From assembly GCA_027579435.1 (NCBI GenBank), contig JANBPK010001238.1, positions 1-50,889 of the forward strand: a stretch of 50,889 bases of DNA, read 5' to 3'. Below the pieces are notes generated by a model. It searched no databases. It was not told the origin of the DNA and saw nothing but the letters and a program-made list of their open reading frames with translations. Both the position numbers and the translations under genes were made by a program. Below, piece after piece: positions 25,751 through 37,276 of this stretch. Origin of the DNA: Candolleomyces eurysporus (Eukaryota; Basidiomycota; Agaricomycetes; Agaricales; Psathyrellaceae). Position 1 is the stretch's first letter. Every line of letters starts with the position of its first letter.

Positions 25751-25969
25751 TCTCTAGGAATGGACTTGAAAGGGATAAGGGGTGTAGAATATTACGACAA
25801 AGCAATAAAATTTTGGGCGGACTTAGGAAGAGCGTCATACCGGAGAGTTCATGCACAAGGTACAAGAGCGTTGTAGCTACGAGTCGGCAAGAATACAAGA
25901 AATGGATGAGAGATTCGATGACCGCGACACATTGGACATGAAAAGGGGGAGTTGAGATGGTTCTCACCA

Positions 25970-27268
25970 CTAGAACGACCCTCGGTCGGCTGGAAGAAAC
26001 TGGTCAGAATGCAGTAGGCAAAAAAGAAGAAAAAAAAAAGAAAGAAAAANGAGAGGGCGGGCTTACTGATGAACATGTCGGCTGTAATGTAAACGCCGGT
26101 ATGGCTTAATCCTTGCTGTGGGAAAGGCATGTTGGCAAGGCATGATGCGCTGCATCGGAGCCTCCAAATGCAGAGGGTTGGCTTTGGTCGGACGAAGTGG
26201 GAGATTAGAATTCGATTGAGATGTCGTTGTCGGAAGGGGCGTAAGTCTGGGTGGTCCACTGAGCATCCGAGGGAGAGACCGCGGTTGTCTAACTGGTGAC
26301 GAAGTCGAAGGGGGCAGTAGGCGTTCTGTTCACACAAATGAAATCGGTATTCTGGCCACTCGGATAGGTGGTCCTTCAGATCGAATGTGGGTAAGAGGTT
26401 TTGTATGATGGGTGGCAATGAGATGGATGACAGAGGGCGAGGGAAGGGGAGGTTGACCAGACCACGACGATGACCAGTCAGGTACGGATACAAGACGTGG
26501 AAATTGATTCCGTCGGTGTACACCATCAACAGCGTCGTGGGATACTCGGTGATGGACAGAAAGCCGGAAAGCTCGGACCTAGAAACGAAAATGACGACCT
26601 CCTTGAGGACTCCATTTACCTGTTTCGTGAGCCGTATGATGCGCCTCAGAGTCCTGCCGAAGTACGGGTACCCCAGAGACCCAGACGCAAATGGCTCCAA
26701 CTGGCGGTGGCCATCGTACATCTGATGCGAGTGGTAACCTGATGAGGTGAGGAGATCGTCAAGTGCTGCAAGGACTTGGGGTCGGTTCTGGACGTGAAGC
26801 TCCATTCGGTTGGGAAAAGGAGAGACGACGTCGGGGAAAAGGACGGGCAGGAGGCAAGGACCAGCCCAATACACGCCGTGGCAGCGAAGAATACGAAGGA
26901 ACTCCTGGCTGTCTGCAAACCCAAAGGTATTGAGTATGCTAGCCAAGCGGCCATGCAGCACATAAATAGCGAGTGCCTTGAATTTGGAGCAAAGTCGAGA
27001 CAGTTGGTAAATTTCGAGAGGATCGTCGACACGGCTAAGAATGCCTTCGACAACCTCTGGAGGAACGTCGGTGTATGACATAAAGCTGGGGTTTGCTGAG
27101 CGTCAAAAATAAGTCAGGCATCGGTGCAAAAGAAGGTAGGCAATACATACGATGGGCCTCCTTGCACTGAGAACACTCATGGACGGCCAGGAGAGGACCA
27201 CTTCCTGGTAGCAGAGAGACCGGCGCGGTTGGGAGCGATCCTAGGATACCACCTCGGGCAGAAGACAT
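25970..27268 (-). CDS. F-box protein with a nucleotidyltransferase-like basidiomycete core
   Basis: Exons 27268-27151, 27095-26067 and (less sure) 25989-25970 give about 388 residues. After a short N-terminus with a CXXC pair (HECSQCKEAH) comes an F-box: TDVPPEVVEGILSRV followed by DPLEIYQLSRLCSKFKAL, the Skp1-binding module of SCF ubiquitin ligases. The rest aligns by eye with the protein encoded at 27895-29632: GVYWAGPCLLPVLFPDVV then ELHV (position of G-S...D-D), TEYPTTLLMVYTDGINFHVLYP, and a Cys-rich tail with IWRL. In the sister protein this region has the G-S...DVDL pattern of nucleotidyltransferase folds; here the acidic residues are mostly lost, suggesting a binding rather than catalytic core. 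The last intron holds poly-pyrimidine DNA and an N at 26050, so the C-terminus is tentative. Likely a substrate adaptor; the target is unknown. Confidence 0.68.
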
Positions 27269-27894
27269 TTGTCGAGAGTTGAGATTGTCAGGAGCTAAGA
27301 ATTGGAGGGGTAAAGCAAACGAGGAAAGGAAGGTGGATGATTGCTAGAGGTTAAGCAAGGACAAGTCAAAGTAGATACGGGAAATCGGCGCTAACACAGA
27401 ACGTCAGGAATTGTAATTGGCAACAACGGGCACGCAAAAAGGAAGGAGAGGAGATCTGTGAACATGCCTAACAGGGAAACATATACCAAAGGACATTGAT
27501 GTACGTACACAATCTGAGATCCAGAGCAGCGGGCGCTTCAGATCACACCAATTTTTGCAAATTGCGCATGTCTATTGGCGAAGTGAACCAGGCTCAATCG
27601 GCGAACGAATTGCAACGTGGAGTACCCAAGCAGCGAAACAGTTGCTCGATACGCGATATTATTGAACAACGAGATTCCAACGGCATGGCAGGGTACGGGA
27701 GGGAGAAGCGATNGGGGGGAGGCACGAGCTCTGAAATAAAAAAAACTACGAGAAAAAGAAAACAAGAAAAGAAAGGGGGAGGACCAGGTTCGAAAACCAG
27801 AAGCTGTCACGACATAAATACGCAGGCAAGGGAAAGAGCGACAAGAAGCAAATCCCTCCCCCTGAGCCTATCTTCACATCCTCATCTCCTACTC
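27269..27894. other. Divergent promoter region
   Basis: Upstream DNA shared by the F-box gene and the divergent gene starting at 27895. It is purine-rich, with an N at 27713 beside a G run. An open frame runs through it in phase with the downstream gene, but it lacks codon bias and I do not count it as coding. Confidence 0.4.
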
Positions 27895-29632
27895 ATGCAG
27901 ATGAGCTCACAGCAAGGCAAACGACCACGACGTTCGGGAGGGTCTGCCACTGGAGAGATATCCCCAGTCGCTGTCTGGAGAGAGAGCAAGCGACCTCGGA
28001 TCCTGTCAAAGGTCCATAGCACCCTCCAAGGTGTCCACGATCCCGCAATCAAGAGTCCTCGACGCAATGAGATGAGTCGAGAGGAGAAGGGTAAGACTGG
28101 CCCAACACCACAGAGTGAGAACCCCCATACTAACTTTCACGCTGGACAGACGTACTTGAGGAGCTTTCAAGGGACATGGCACTCAGCCCCCGACGCAAAA
28201 GATACCCCAACATTGGCATGGGTATGCCCAGTCACCCCGTTGAACCCCANGAGAATAGGTGAGCAGATGGTCCGAGATTAGTTTCAGACAGATTCTGAAA
28301 ATGTGCACAGAGTTCAGCAGGGTGCCCACCGTCAGCCATATCATTGAAGCACTCAATAGAGGTGAGTACATGGCAGGATGGTGAAAGACAAACCGCTCAC
28401 TGGAAACAACAAAAAACAAAAAACCAGAAATTGTTGTGTCCGACACTGACGACGAAGACACCACGAGCAACGCCCCCGCCAACCCATTGACATCCAACAA
28501 CGAAGCGGGGAGCCACGACACCTCCGCTGTTGACCACCAGGCATCCGAGAGCGACGAGGAGGGTGACTCGGATTGGACCGGCGAAGACGAAGCATCCCGC
28601 ACAGGTAGTAGCGACCTCTACTCCGTCATGGAAGAGAGCCTCGGCTACATCACGTCCGAGGATGGAAGCGTTTTAGGAGATGTCGTGAACCAGGCGATAC
28701 TCGAGGCTTCTCTCGAGGACCTCAAGATCACGGACTACAACGACCTCGGTTCAATGGACAGGGCGATGAAGCGGAACCTACTCCAAAACATCGACCTGGC
28801 GATCCTTCGACGACTTCAGCTGAAGAAGCTGATAGACGAATTCAACGCTGGGACAGTTCTCCTGGACCGACTGGATCAGGACTTACGGCGATTGGGGCTC
28901 AACGCTGTGTCTATCCTCCGTATGATGGAGCTCACTGACACCCTCATGTCTGGATCGTTTGTCCATCCTGTTTTAGGCAGGGGCATCCTGGTCCCAAACG
29001 ACGTCGATTTATTCACAAACCTTCAAACGTTCCCGATGGTACTGTCATATTTGAAGAAGAAGGGGTATGTCCACTGCATAGAAGTCTACCCGCGGGGCAA
29101 CAGGCGCCCTGAGTACGGCACAAATTTGCGCGACATCAGCATCATCTTCGAGCTCAGGAACAAGACAGCTTACAAGATCAACGTCATCGTTTCCAAGGGT
29201 CGACCCCTCCTCCCTATCCTGCAGTTCCACTCGACCCCAGTTATGAACTATATCGCCCATCATGGGGTCGTCTGTCTGTATGACATCACCCTCTATCAAC
29301 TCGGCATTACGAACTATGTCGAACCCCCCGAGAGAGTCCAGCGATGCCTGGCGAAGTACGAGCGACGAGGATTCAAGATATGGGATCGCTTCAGCAAAGA
29401 ACATATGTGCAGGATAGACGGCTGTTGCGCACAGACTATCCGGAGCTTGTTCGATAGAGATGTTGTCCACATTCGATTCCCGGACTCGGCGGAGATTCCA
29501 CACGCAACGCTCCGAAAGAGCGAGGCGACTGTTGCTGTATGGAGACTGGCGACTGGCGGCATGTGCAAGGCGGACACCAACGACGACGCTGGGTTTGTGA
29601 TGTGTGACTCAGACTACACCCGTAAGCATTGA
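27895..29632 (+). CDS. Nucleotidyltransferase-like lineage-specific protein with acidic linker (519 aa)
   Basis: Exons 27895-28090, 28150-28258 (ignoring N at 28250), 28311-28361 and 28428-29632 give 519 residues. The N-terminus is basic (GKRPRRSGG, KRPRILSK), then a strongly acidic Ser/Asp/Glu stretch (VVSDTDDEDTTSN, ESDEEGDSDW). The C-terminal 300 residues form a folded core: LMSGSFVHPVLG...ILVPNDVDLFT, a GS...DVDL pattern like the nucleotidyltransferase active site, a third segment YKINVIVSKG, then FHSTPVMNYIAHHG and the Cys-rich CRIDGCCAQTIRSLFDRDV. This core is one I know from expanded unannotated families in mushroom genomes; the nucleotidyltransferase relation is my inference. ATG 27901 is an alternative start. 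It shares its core with the divergent F-box gene next door, so the two probably derive from one ancestor. Confidence 0.72.
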
Positions 29633-30140
29633 TTAGTCACCGACTAAAGATGACTCACAAAAAAGCTATTCAGTTTTCCAACGTTAGACTCGCGCAGTCG
29701 CGCCTCTCGCTCTTTCACGTTACATGTCGTACGCCTTATTTTCTTTTCTTGGCTTTGAAGATTATCCTAGACAAATACCAGCATTCCATACATAAAATGT
29801 TTCCATTTTTTTTGACACTATACCTACTCCAACTGCGTACATAAATCGGTAGAGTACGCCCCGAATGACAGTATATTGCCCCTGATCTAAAAATCCGTTG
29901 GGACCGACTTCTGGAAGTGTCGGTGCAGGATGACGTCATACAGACTGGGCGCATCAAGGTCGGCCTGAAGCTTGACTGGCGGAGCCGGCCCTGACAAAGC
30001 GCTTACAAGAAGCAGGCAGCGCACCGCCGGGACACAGCATTCGGTCTAGATTGACTTATTGAGCATAAAATGCCGACAACAGCGAAAAGGCAGTGCGGAA
30101 AACCTCCGTTTCGGCATTGATACATACCATACATGGCAGA
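29633..30140. other. Intergenic, convergent 3' regions
   Basis: AT-rich then mixed non-coding DNA between the gene ending at 29632 and the poorly resolved minus-strand gene at 30141. Nothing recognised beyond likely 3' UTRs. Confidence 0.4.
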
Positions 30141-30760
30141 TTAAGCCGAAATCCACAGCGTTGGGCCGGAGCAATTGCCCGTTGGGGCGGGGTAGAATCT
30201 TGGCACTCTTGGCTTCAGGGTTCGTATGGATGAAAAGAACGAGCTTTCCTTACGTAAAGACTCGTAACGCGACGCGAGAGGCACTTACCCGCGTCTTGCT
30301 TCCAACTCGTCCTCGTCAACGCGTCCCTCAGGATCCAACGGTGGATTGGTTACGTCGGCCTCCTCGTTGACCAAATACTGGTCAGAGAGGCGTATAGCGC
30401 CTGGGAGATCCATGTAAAGATCTCCGATCCTGCGCAAGCCTCTGCCCAGCTGCTGCGTGCTGGACACCCGACTGAAGCAATGGTGAGCCAGAAGCTTTGT
30501 TGGGGCACGTACATACTCACTTGTCCTTATCCTTTCGTTTAGTGCTGCTGCTCTCCTTCAGCTGGCCCAAATACAACCGTTTCCAGCTACCGTCATTGTC
30601 TGGAAGACCAGAAGCGGTGCCGGAGCGTCGAGTAGGGCTGGATGACGGTGGTGGAGGTGAGGGCTCATGGTGGTTATGGTTGAGAAGAGAGAGGAAGGCC
30701 GGCCTCTCTACGGCTTTTATAGGTATGGCTCTGATTTCCGCTGGGTACCATGTGCTCACT
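30141..30760 (-). CDS. Small hypothetical protein, start unresolved
   Basis: A minus-strand reading frame joins three pieces across two plausible introns. One exon (from above 30,700 to about 30,523) encodes a Pro/Ser-rich start and WKRLYLGQLKESSS. The next (about 30,477-30,290) encodes STQQLGRGLRRIGDLYMD and an acidic tail. The last ends at TAA 30141-30143. I do not recognise the family. The best start context is ACCACCATGAG at about 30,670, some 45 bp below a TATAAAAG box, but that ATG is one base out of frame with the coding region. So there is either an error, an unseen small exon, or the gene is broken. It is probably a real, short, expressed gene, but this model is weak. Confidence 0.35.
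30711..30721 (-). promoter_or_regulatory. TATA box upstream of the small minus-strand gene
   Basis: The reverse complement reads CTATAAAAGCC, identical over 11 bases to the element upstream of the gene at 22701. It lies about 45 bp above an ATG in strong context. Confidence 0.45.
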
Positions 30761-30950
30761 CGCTCGGGCTCCAGTGTACACCCCTATCTCCATATCCATA
30801 TCAAATAGAATGAAACAATCTTGCTTGTCTTAACTCTTGGCCCCCTGATGCTTGAACGCTCTCCCTGCTGAGCCAGTGGTCATGTTGCTATTGACCCGAC
30901 ACTCACCAGTCCTAATATTTCTCTTTATTCTTGCTGCTTGTCTCGTCGCT

Positions 30951-33900
30951 ATGAGTACTGGCCCCTATTCCTGCTTCAAGGAGCGCCCCGAAAAATTCAC
31001 CGGGTCAAATCAATACTCCTTGACCATACACCAAGCTTCGTGCGCCGCGGTTCTCGATGCCCGAAACGTGGCACAGGATATCAGACGGAAGGTGGCTCAA
31101 TCTCGCAGCTCGGAGAAGAGATCTCTTCGTGCTGCCAAAAGACCAAGGCTTGCGGCGACACAGGCAGAAAGTTCTGTACCTGCAGCGCATGCGCTTGATA
31201 CTTCGGACCTCTTGGCGCCAGCTGCGGTGGGTCCCACCTTTCTTCTCACTAGTACACTTGGATTCACATTACATAGGGTCCGAGCCGCACCGTAGGAACC
31301 AGTTCTCCGCCACCAAGTTCCANNTTTTGACTCGGACTTGTCTGTTGGGAGCCCCATGAACTTGGAGNCCATGCAGCTTGACCCGCCAGTTCCAGAGATG
31401 ACAGTCCCTGAGCCGCCATCGTTGCCCCCCAAGCCCCCGAGTCCCCTCCGCATTCGAATTCGCCGTCCTCGTCCAGTTCAAGATGATCTTCCAGAAGTGT
31501 TACCGCCACTCAAGCCCGACTCGGATAGCGATGTCAAAGAATCAGAGGATGAAAACGTAGTTTCTACACCAGGCTTACTCCGACGGGTCGTTCTCATTGT
31601 CCGCGATGGACTTACAACTGCAGCAAACACGCTTGGGCTATACCGAACATACCTCCATCGTCCTACCTTTGACCCTGATCATTTTGTCCCTCCCCACGAC
31701 CTCGCGAAATCAACGGTGGAGCAGAACGATTTTTTACCGGATGTTGAGTCTTCGGATGAAGAAGGCGAATATCTTCACAAGAATCGGACGTTCAGCCTTC
31801 TCTCCGAATGGCAATTCACTGGAAGTAATGAAAAGTCAAACGCCGAGATGGATCGACTCGTCAACAATGTATTCTCCGACCCCAATTTCGATCTTGAAGA
31901 TGCTCGGAGGTTCAAGGCTCAGCGAGTGGCAAACGAGATCGACAAGAATCAGGAGAAACAAAAGGATCGGTCTCGTAACTCGTTCTTGGGGCGATTCAAG
32001 GAAACCTCTGTCCCCATCGATGTGCCCTCCGGGAGCCCCACCGAGCCTCCACGGACATTCAACATNCCCCGGCCTTCATTATCGCTCGCTTACGGATCTT
32101 ATTCAAGCAGCGTTTGCTCATCCACTTGCTGCACAATTCCATTTCTCCCCTTACAAGCTGTTTCACCAACCGGAAAGTGGCGAGAGGCAGCGAGTGTACT
32201 CCGAAGTGTACGACTCAGACGCTTTCATCAAGGAGCACGATGATGTTCAAAACAGAGCTAAAAATCCACCCGAAGACCCGGATTGCAAGCACGAAAAGGT
32301 CGTTGCTGCCCTAATGTTTTGGTCCGACTCGACGCACCTTACAAACTTTGGAACGGCCAAACTCTGGCCTATTTACATGGCATTGGGAAATCTATCAAAG
32401 TACATTCGAGCCATGCCTGACGTTGGCGCATTACAGCATGTCGCATACATTCCCTCCCTGCCCGACTCATTCCAAACCGAGCTAGGCAACTGGCATGCCA
32501 AATTTTCGAAATCAAAGCAACAACAGAAGGACATCTTGACCCACTGCCGGCGTGAGCTCATGCACGCAGTGTGGAGGATGCTCCTCGATGACGAGTTCCT
32601 GCATGCGTACACTTATGGAATTGTCATAAAGTGTGTCGATGGCATTGAACGGCGGGTCTATCCTCGCATTTTTACCTACTCCGCGGACTATCCAGAAAAG
32701 TAAGCAAGCACATGTTCATCCCTGGACCTTTCTCGGACTCACTTTTGCCTTTTAAGAGTGCTCCTGGCTACAATACGTGACAAAGGCCTTTGCCCATGTC
32801 CCCGATGTCTCGTCGAAAAGTCAAAATTAGACAGGATGGGACTCGTACGTGACATGAGAAGCCGAGTGACTCGTGTACGTGACATGAGAAGCCGAGTGAC
32901 TCGTGTACGCACCTACCTTTGGGATAAGGTTGTGGCTGCTCGTCGCTGGCTGTACGAAAAGGGCAAGGGTATCAAGAGTGTATTCATCGAGCAGTACTTG
33001 AAGGAATCCTCTTCAGTCCCTACAGTGGTGCGTTATTGAACTCAATTAGCGCAATATATTCCTATCTGACTATTCTTAGAACGCGTTTGTTGACCGGTTG
33101 GGCCGCAACTTTGACCTAACTCGCATGCTTGCCCCAGATTTGATGCACGAGCTTGAATTGGGTGTTTGGAAGGCACTGTTTACCCATCTTGTTCGCGTCC
33201 TCTATGCTGCAGCTTCTGATGGGTCCCTCGTTCGTGAACTTGATGAACGATTTCGTCGAGTCTCTACCTTTGGGAATGGTACAATCCGAAACTTTTCAAA
33301 TAACACTTCAGAAATGAAGAAGCTAGCTGCAAGAGATTTCGAGGACATTCTTCAGGTAAGTTGAGCACTTTGCTTGGCCACTGTACAGCATGCTGATTCG
33401 AAATATGCAGTGCAGCATCCCGGTTTTCGATGGCCTTCTGCCAGATGAACACGATAATCGGGCCATTCTCAAGCTTCTTTACCGGACTGCTGAGTTTCAT
33501 GCCTTTGCTAAGCTTCGAATGCACACTGACAAGACACTTTCGCACCTCGAGTCCCTCACAGTTCAATTTGGGAAAGAGATCCGACATTTCCGTGATAATC
33601 TCTGCCCTAGGTTTGACACTGTCGAGCTCCCCGGGGAGGCTGAGAGGCGAGGACGTCAACAACTCCGTCAAAATCATTCTTCCGACTCAAACCGGGCTCA
33701 ATCTTCTGTGCAAGCTCGTGGACGCCGAAAAAAGGAGTTGAATTTGAACACAATAAAATTCCACAGCCTTGGCGATTATGTACGGTTCATTCGGCTCTAT
33801 GGCGGGATGGACTCATTCTCAACACAAACAGTTCGTCATTACGAGTTTTCATTTGTTTGAGGTTAGCTCATATCTTGCCATAGGGCGAACTTGCCCATCG

Positions 33901-35301
33901 ATTAGTGAAGCGCTTATATGGTAGGACGAATAAGCGTGCTGTGGAGAAGCAAATTGGCAATCGTGTTCAACGGCTCGAGCATGCTCGACTTGCTCTCCTG
34001 CGGCGTGAGCACCGACTTAGGCAACAGCAACGACGTGAAGTGGTGCGCCGGAATTTGGCCTCACCGAATGCAGAAGATGATGCCGTTGAACTTGAAAACC
34101 AAAACTCCAGATTTTTCATCTCGCAAAGTCAAAATAGGAGTTTGGATCTTTTCAAGCTTGTTAAAGAGAACCGTGGTAACCCAGCATACGAGGTAAGGTC
34201 TCGAGACTGTACCTTGACATGTCGTTCTTGCTAAAGTCAAATTCAATCTAGAACTTCATTCGAAAGCTAAAGGACCACTTGCTAGGTCGGCGTCTTGGCC
34301 GTCGATTCGATGGGGACGACCACAATGATTTTACTCATGAAGACCGAAACACAATCAGTCTCTATGGCAACAGGATTTTCGAAGTCGGTACATGTCATAT
34401 CAACTTCACTACCTACGACAATCGACGCGATTCCAACGTGATCAATCCAAAGACGCACCCGGATGTCATGGTCCTTTCACAGGATGACCGCGAACCTTTT
34501 TGGTATGCACGAGTCATTGGCATCTTCCATGCCAGGGTTAGAACAACTCATGGAAGGGCACTTAATCAAGGTTGGGAGTGGATGCCCTTCCTATTTGTAC
34601 GTTGGTTTGGGGCAGAACCAGGGTATACACCTGGTTTCGATGTTGCTCGGCTGCCAAAGGTTGGGTTTGTACAATGGGAAGCAGAGTTTGATAACTATGC
34701 CTTTGGATTCCTTGACCCTGCTCAAGTTTTACGAGGATGCCATCTTATTCCGGCTTTTCGTTTGGGGCGCACCACAGAGCTCCTTCCCCATGATTGCGCT
34801 GTTGCACGTCAAGTGAAGGCAGAACACGAAGACTCGCCAAATGGGACAGCAGAAGATTGGACTAATTATTATGTGAATGTGTACGTGGACAAGATATGTT
34901 ATCTCCAAACTTCAGTCCACTGATTTTGATGCAGATTTGTCGACCGCGACATGGTCATACGGCACTTTGGTGGGGGTATCGGCCACCAGTCCAAATCAAG
35001 ACCTACAGATATCAGCGCCGAGCAAGAGGCTGATGGTCAGGGAGCAATCACTATCTTTGACGATGACAACGATACCAGCCACGATGATCCGGTGACCACA
35101 ATTTCGGTGGAACTCGAATTGCAAGAAATCGACAGGAGGTTGGAGGAAATGCACAAGAGGGGGGATGATGGGGAAACCGATTATAGTGGTTATGGGGAGG
35201 CATCAGGGGTTGCTGTTGAGGAAGAAGAGTCAGAGGGAGAGGATATGAGGCAAGAGGGGGATGAGGATGAGGATGGCGAGGATGAATTGTACAAGGACTG
35301 A
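30951..35301 (+). mobile_element. Plavaka-family DNA transposon (coding part; ends not found)
   Basis: The transposase gene described separately marks a Plavaka (CACTA-like) cut-and-paste element. I looked for terminal inverted repeats within about 250 bp of either end of the gene and found no convincing pair, so the limits given are those of the coding region. On its right side the array of NLR/YIF1 units begins within 300 bp, at a promoter remnant that has lost its NLR gene. Confidence 0.75.
30951..35301 (+). CDS. Plavaka transposase
   Basis: Eight exons join in one frame when the N at 32066 and one of those at 31323-31324 are ignored: 30951-31226, 31277-32699, 32757-33027, 33080-33355, 33411-33830, 33884-34192, 34252-34880, 34935-35301; about 1,320 residues. 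The N-terminus has a degenerate zinc-finger-like CFKERPEKF...H...C head and a Pro/acidic linker. The catalytic RNase H-like core shows family hallmarks: FHFSPYKLF, VVAALMFWSDSTHL, THCRRELMHAVW, RIFTYSADYPEK, CPCPRCLVEKSK, MLAPDLMHELELGVWKALF, EMKKLAARDFEDILQCSIPVF, and GELAHRLVKRLYGRTNK. The C-terminal part ends YVNVFVDRDMVIRHFGGG and a Glu/Asp-rich tail. There is an in-frame 30-bp tandem duplication at about 32,848-32,910 (RDMRSRVTRV twice). Apart from the N positions no stop or frameshift is present, so this could encode an active enzyme. Confidence 0.9.
32848..32910 (+). repeat. 30-bp tandem duplication inside transposase
   Basis: The phrase GTGACATGAGAAGCCGAGTG with ACTCGT occurs twice, 30 bp apart, adding exactly ten codons (RDMRSRVTRV repeated) without breaking the frame of the Plavaka transposase. 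Confidence 0.85.
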
Positions 35302-35575
35302 TCAGGGACGTGCCAGCCCTCGCCTGAAATTTCGTCATATCATTCCCAACAACCTGCGAGGAACGCGTAATGTTTTGAACCACTTTGCAATTCATTGTAA
35401 TCTCGAAGGGATCTCGTACCTATGTTATAATACCTCCACAAGCCTTGCTCCTCTATCATAATATCTCAAAAGCATTTCAGCGATATCATAATTTGATCAC
35501 CATGGATGGTGAGTTGCCGCCAGTCGTGTGAACGCTTGGGAGACCCACAAGGTCAGATCAGATTAGCCCGAATTT
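35302..35575. other. Junction between Plavaka element and NLR/YIF1 array
   Basis: AT-rich non-coding sequence downstream of the transposase stop. It presumably includes the right end of the transposon. No inverted partner of it is seen near 30.8 kb. Confidence 0.35.
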
Positions 35576-36181
35576 ACTGATGATGGCACTGAGATAAGAC
35601 TGTACTACCCACGCTCGGTCCCTGAGCACCGCTTTTCCCTGGCGCTCATCTAGACATGTCAGATATCGGAGGAATGCGACAGTTAAGTCCGTTGCTCCGT
35701 GCCCAAATCAAGCTCCGGATCATTGGAGCTCCCTACATATGTCTCGCAGCTAGCTCTTTGTGGCTCTCCCCTCACCGTCGTCCGTCGTTCTTAAGTCTGT
35801 TTTCCACCATCCCTGGAAAACCTTGCCCATGACAAGGAATCGGAGCTGCGGGAGGTCGATATAAACTTGCACGCAAATTATAGCGAGACGCATTGCCATG
35901 GATAGTGAGAGGAGTTAGCTGCACTGTTCATTCAACCGCAATCCTGAGTCACTTCTGAGTTAATTGACCGGTGCTTGCTACTAGGCTTTGTTCGTGTTTA
36001 TTTCCAAAGCCAATGCCCTCGAGCGCGCCAGACAGCTTCGGCATCAACGACATGACACCAAACGACCAGCGCTCAGCCTTTAAGACCACTAGAGAGTGCA
36101 GGCTGGTCCTCAGTCCAAGCACATACACGCTCACACTCACCCATACCAAAAGAATCCAAATATCCAGCGGAAAGAATAATA
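35576..36181. repeat. Array upstream block, copy A (orphan NLR promoter plus YIF1 5' region)
   Basis: It resembles the upstream blocks at about 40,264-40,754, 44,224-44,580 and 49,075-49,553. Shared landmarks in order are TACCCACGCTCGGTCC, a GGAGGAATCGGA-like phrase, GCATT(T)CCATGGA, CATTCAACCGCAATCCTG, TTTGTTCGTGTTTATTTCC and GTGCAGGCTGGTCCTCAGTC. In the other copies this block separates a minus-strand NLR from a plus-strand YIF1 or P450 relic. Here the NLR side is missing and Plavaka-derived DNA takes its place, so this is the footprint of a lost NLR gene. Confidence 0.7.
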
Positions 36182-37276
36182 ATGTTGCACTCCATCTCGC
36201 AATCGCCTCCACTCCTCCGCCACTCGGTCCCTAAAGGGGGCCAGTATGCAATGCCTCAGGGGAGTATCGGGGAGGTCCGCAACACCCGCAGCAGCAAGAA
36301 GAGTAGGGGCTGTATGGGGCGGCGTTCCAGCCTGATTTGGGGGCTTGGGGGATTAACGATGCTTCTGTGGCTTGGGATGCAACTTGGACAGAGTGCGGTT
36401 TAGGCTGGGCAGGATTATGTTCAGAAGAACGTGAGTGTCGCTTTTAGTTGTTTCTTTTCTTTGGCATCAGTTGCGAGGACTGATGGACATTTGACCGTTT
36501 ACACTGGGCGCGATGCACTTGCTCTTCCACCGACCCTTCCTTTCGCTTTTGAGTCCGAGAACAAGCTCTCTTACTTGACCGACGTTTTCATTATCTATCG
36601 TCCGGAGTTATCTTCCCCTCAACGACCGTGAAACATCACTTCAATGTCTCCAATTCCTATCCAATGCACAAGATTCGAGCTCGTGCCCCTCCCTTAACTT
36701 CATAAACCTTCGGCGAGACGGACGCAACGGACAGAGCACGGACAACATGAATGGCAGCCCCCTCAAGACGATGTTAACAGTCCAGACTTGTACATCCCTG
36801 CTATGTCGCCCTATCTACCTCTTACCACCTGTTGCTAACTCTCGTTAACCTGTTTGCTTGCTTCTTGAATGGCAGTTATGGCGATCGCAACCTCCATCCT
36901 CCTCACGGGCCTCCATGCAGGGCTCAACGGACCCGGCTTCTGCCCGCAAAGCCTGGGGGAGAGCGCCTCCCGCGCCACGCTCGTCGTCCTCTTCGACTTT
37001 CTGCTCATCAAGCTGGGGTGCTACATCCTCAATATCCAGGGAAGCAGCCGGTTTGTCCATATTTTCTCGTATTCGAGGTACAAGTTCGGGGTGTTATTTG
37101 CGATCGCGGCGGGCTTTGTTGAGATTGGAGGGGTGCTGTGGACCGTTGTTTTTGTTTACGCGTTTTTGGCGAATGCGTTTCTGGTTATTTGGGGAGGCCT
37201 TTGGGGGTCAGATTGTCATACGCTTTTTGTACGCTTATCGGACATTCTTGAGTATTCACGCAGCTCCATTCAATGA
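36182..37276 (+). pseudogene. YIF1: YIF1 pseudogene, copy A
   Basis: YIF1 is a multi-pass membrane protein that works with YIP1 and Rab GTPases in ER-to-Golgi vesicle transport. Homologous pieces appear in order but in shifting frames. They are a Pro/Gln-rich N-terminal part (QYAMPQGS), the diagnostic GMQLGQSAV...AGQDYVQKN near 36,365-36,430, an exon at about 36,600-36,790 with the KHHFN-type segment and a C-terminal half SPDLYIP, then the membrane part from about 36,880: ILLTGLHAGLNGPGF, DFLLIKLGCYILNIQGSS, and LWTVVFVYAFLANAFL. The start codon context, an internal TAG in the GQSAV*AGQDY segment, a frameshift in the N-terminal exon and a broken middle exon show that it cannot make YIF1. The membrane-part frame from about 36,879 to 37,276 is still open. 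Confidence 0.8.

Noticed and set aside
27496..27894. Upstream coding extension of the gene at 27895
   Set aside because: The frame is open but Lys/Arg/Gly-rich from purine-rich DNA, contains an N beside a G run and resembles promoter sequence. The first well-placed ATG is at 27895.
30760..35560. Terminal inverted repeats of the Plavaka element
   Set aside because: TGAACGCT occurs near both ends but in direct, not inverted, orientation. No convincing TIR or target duplication was found.
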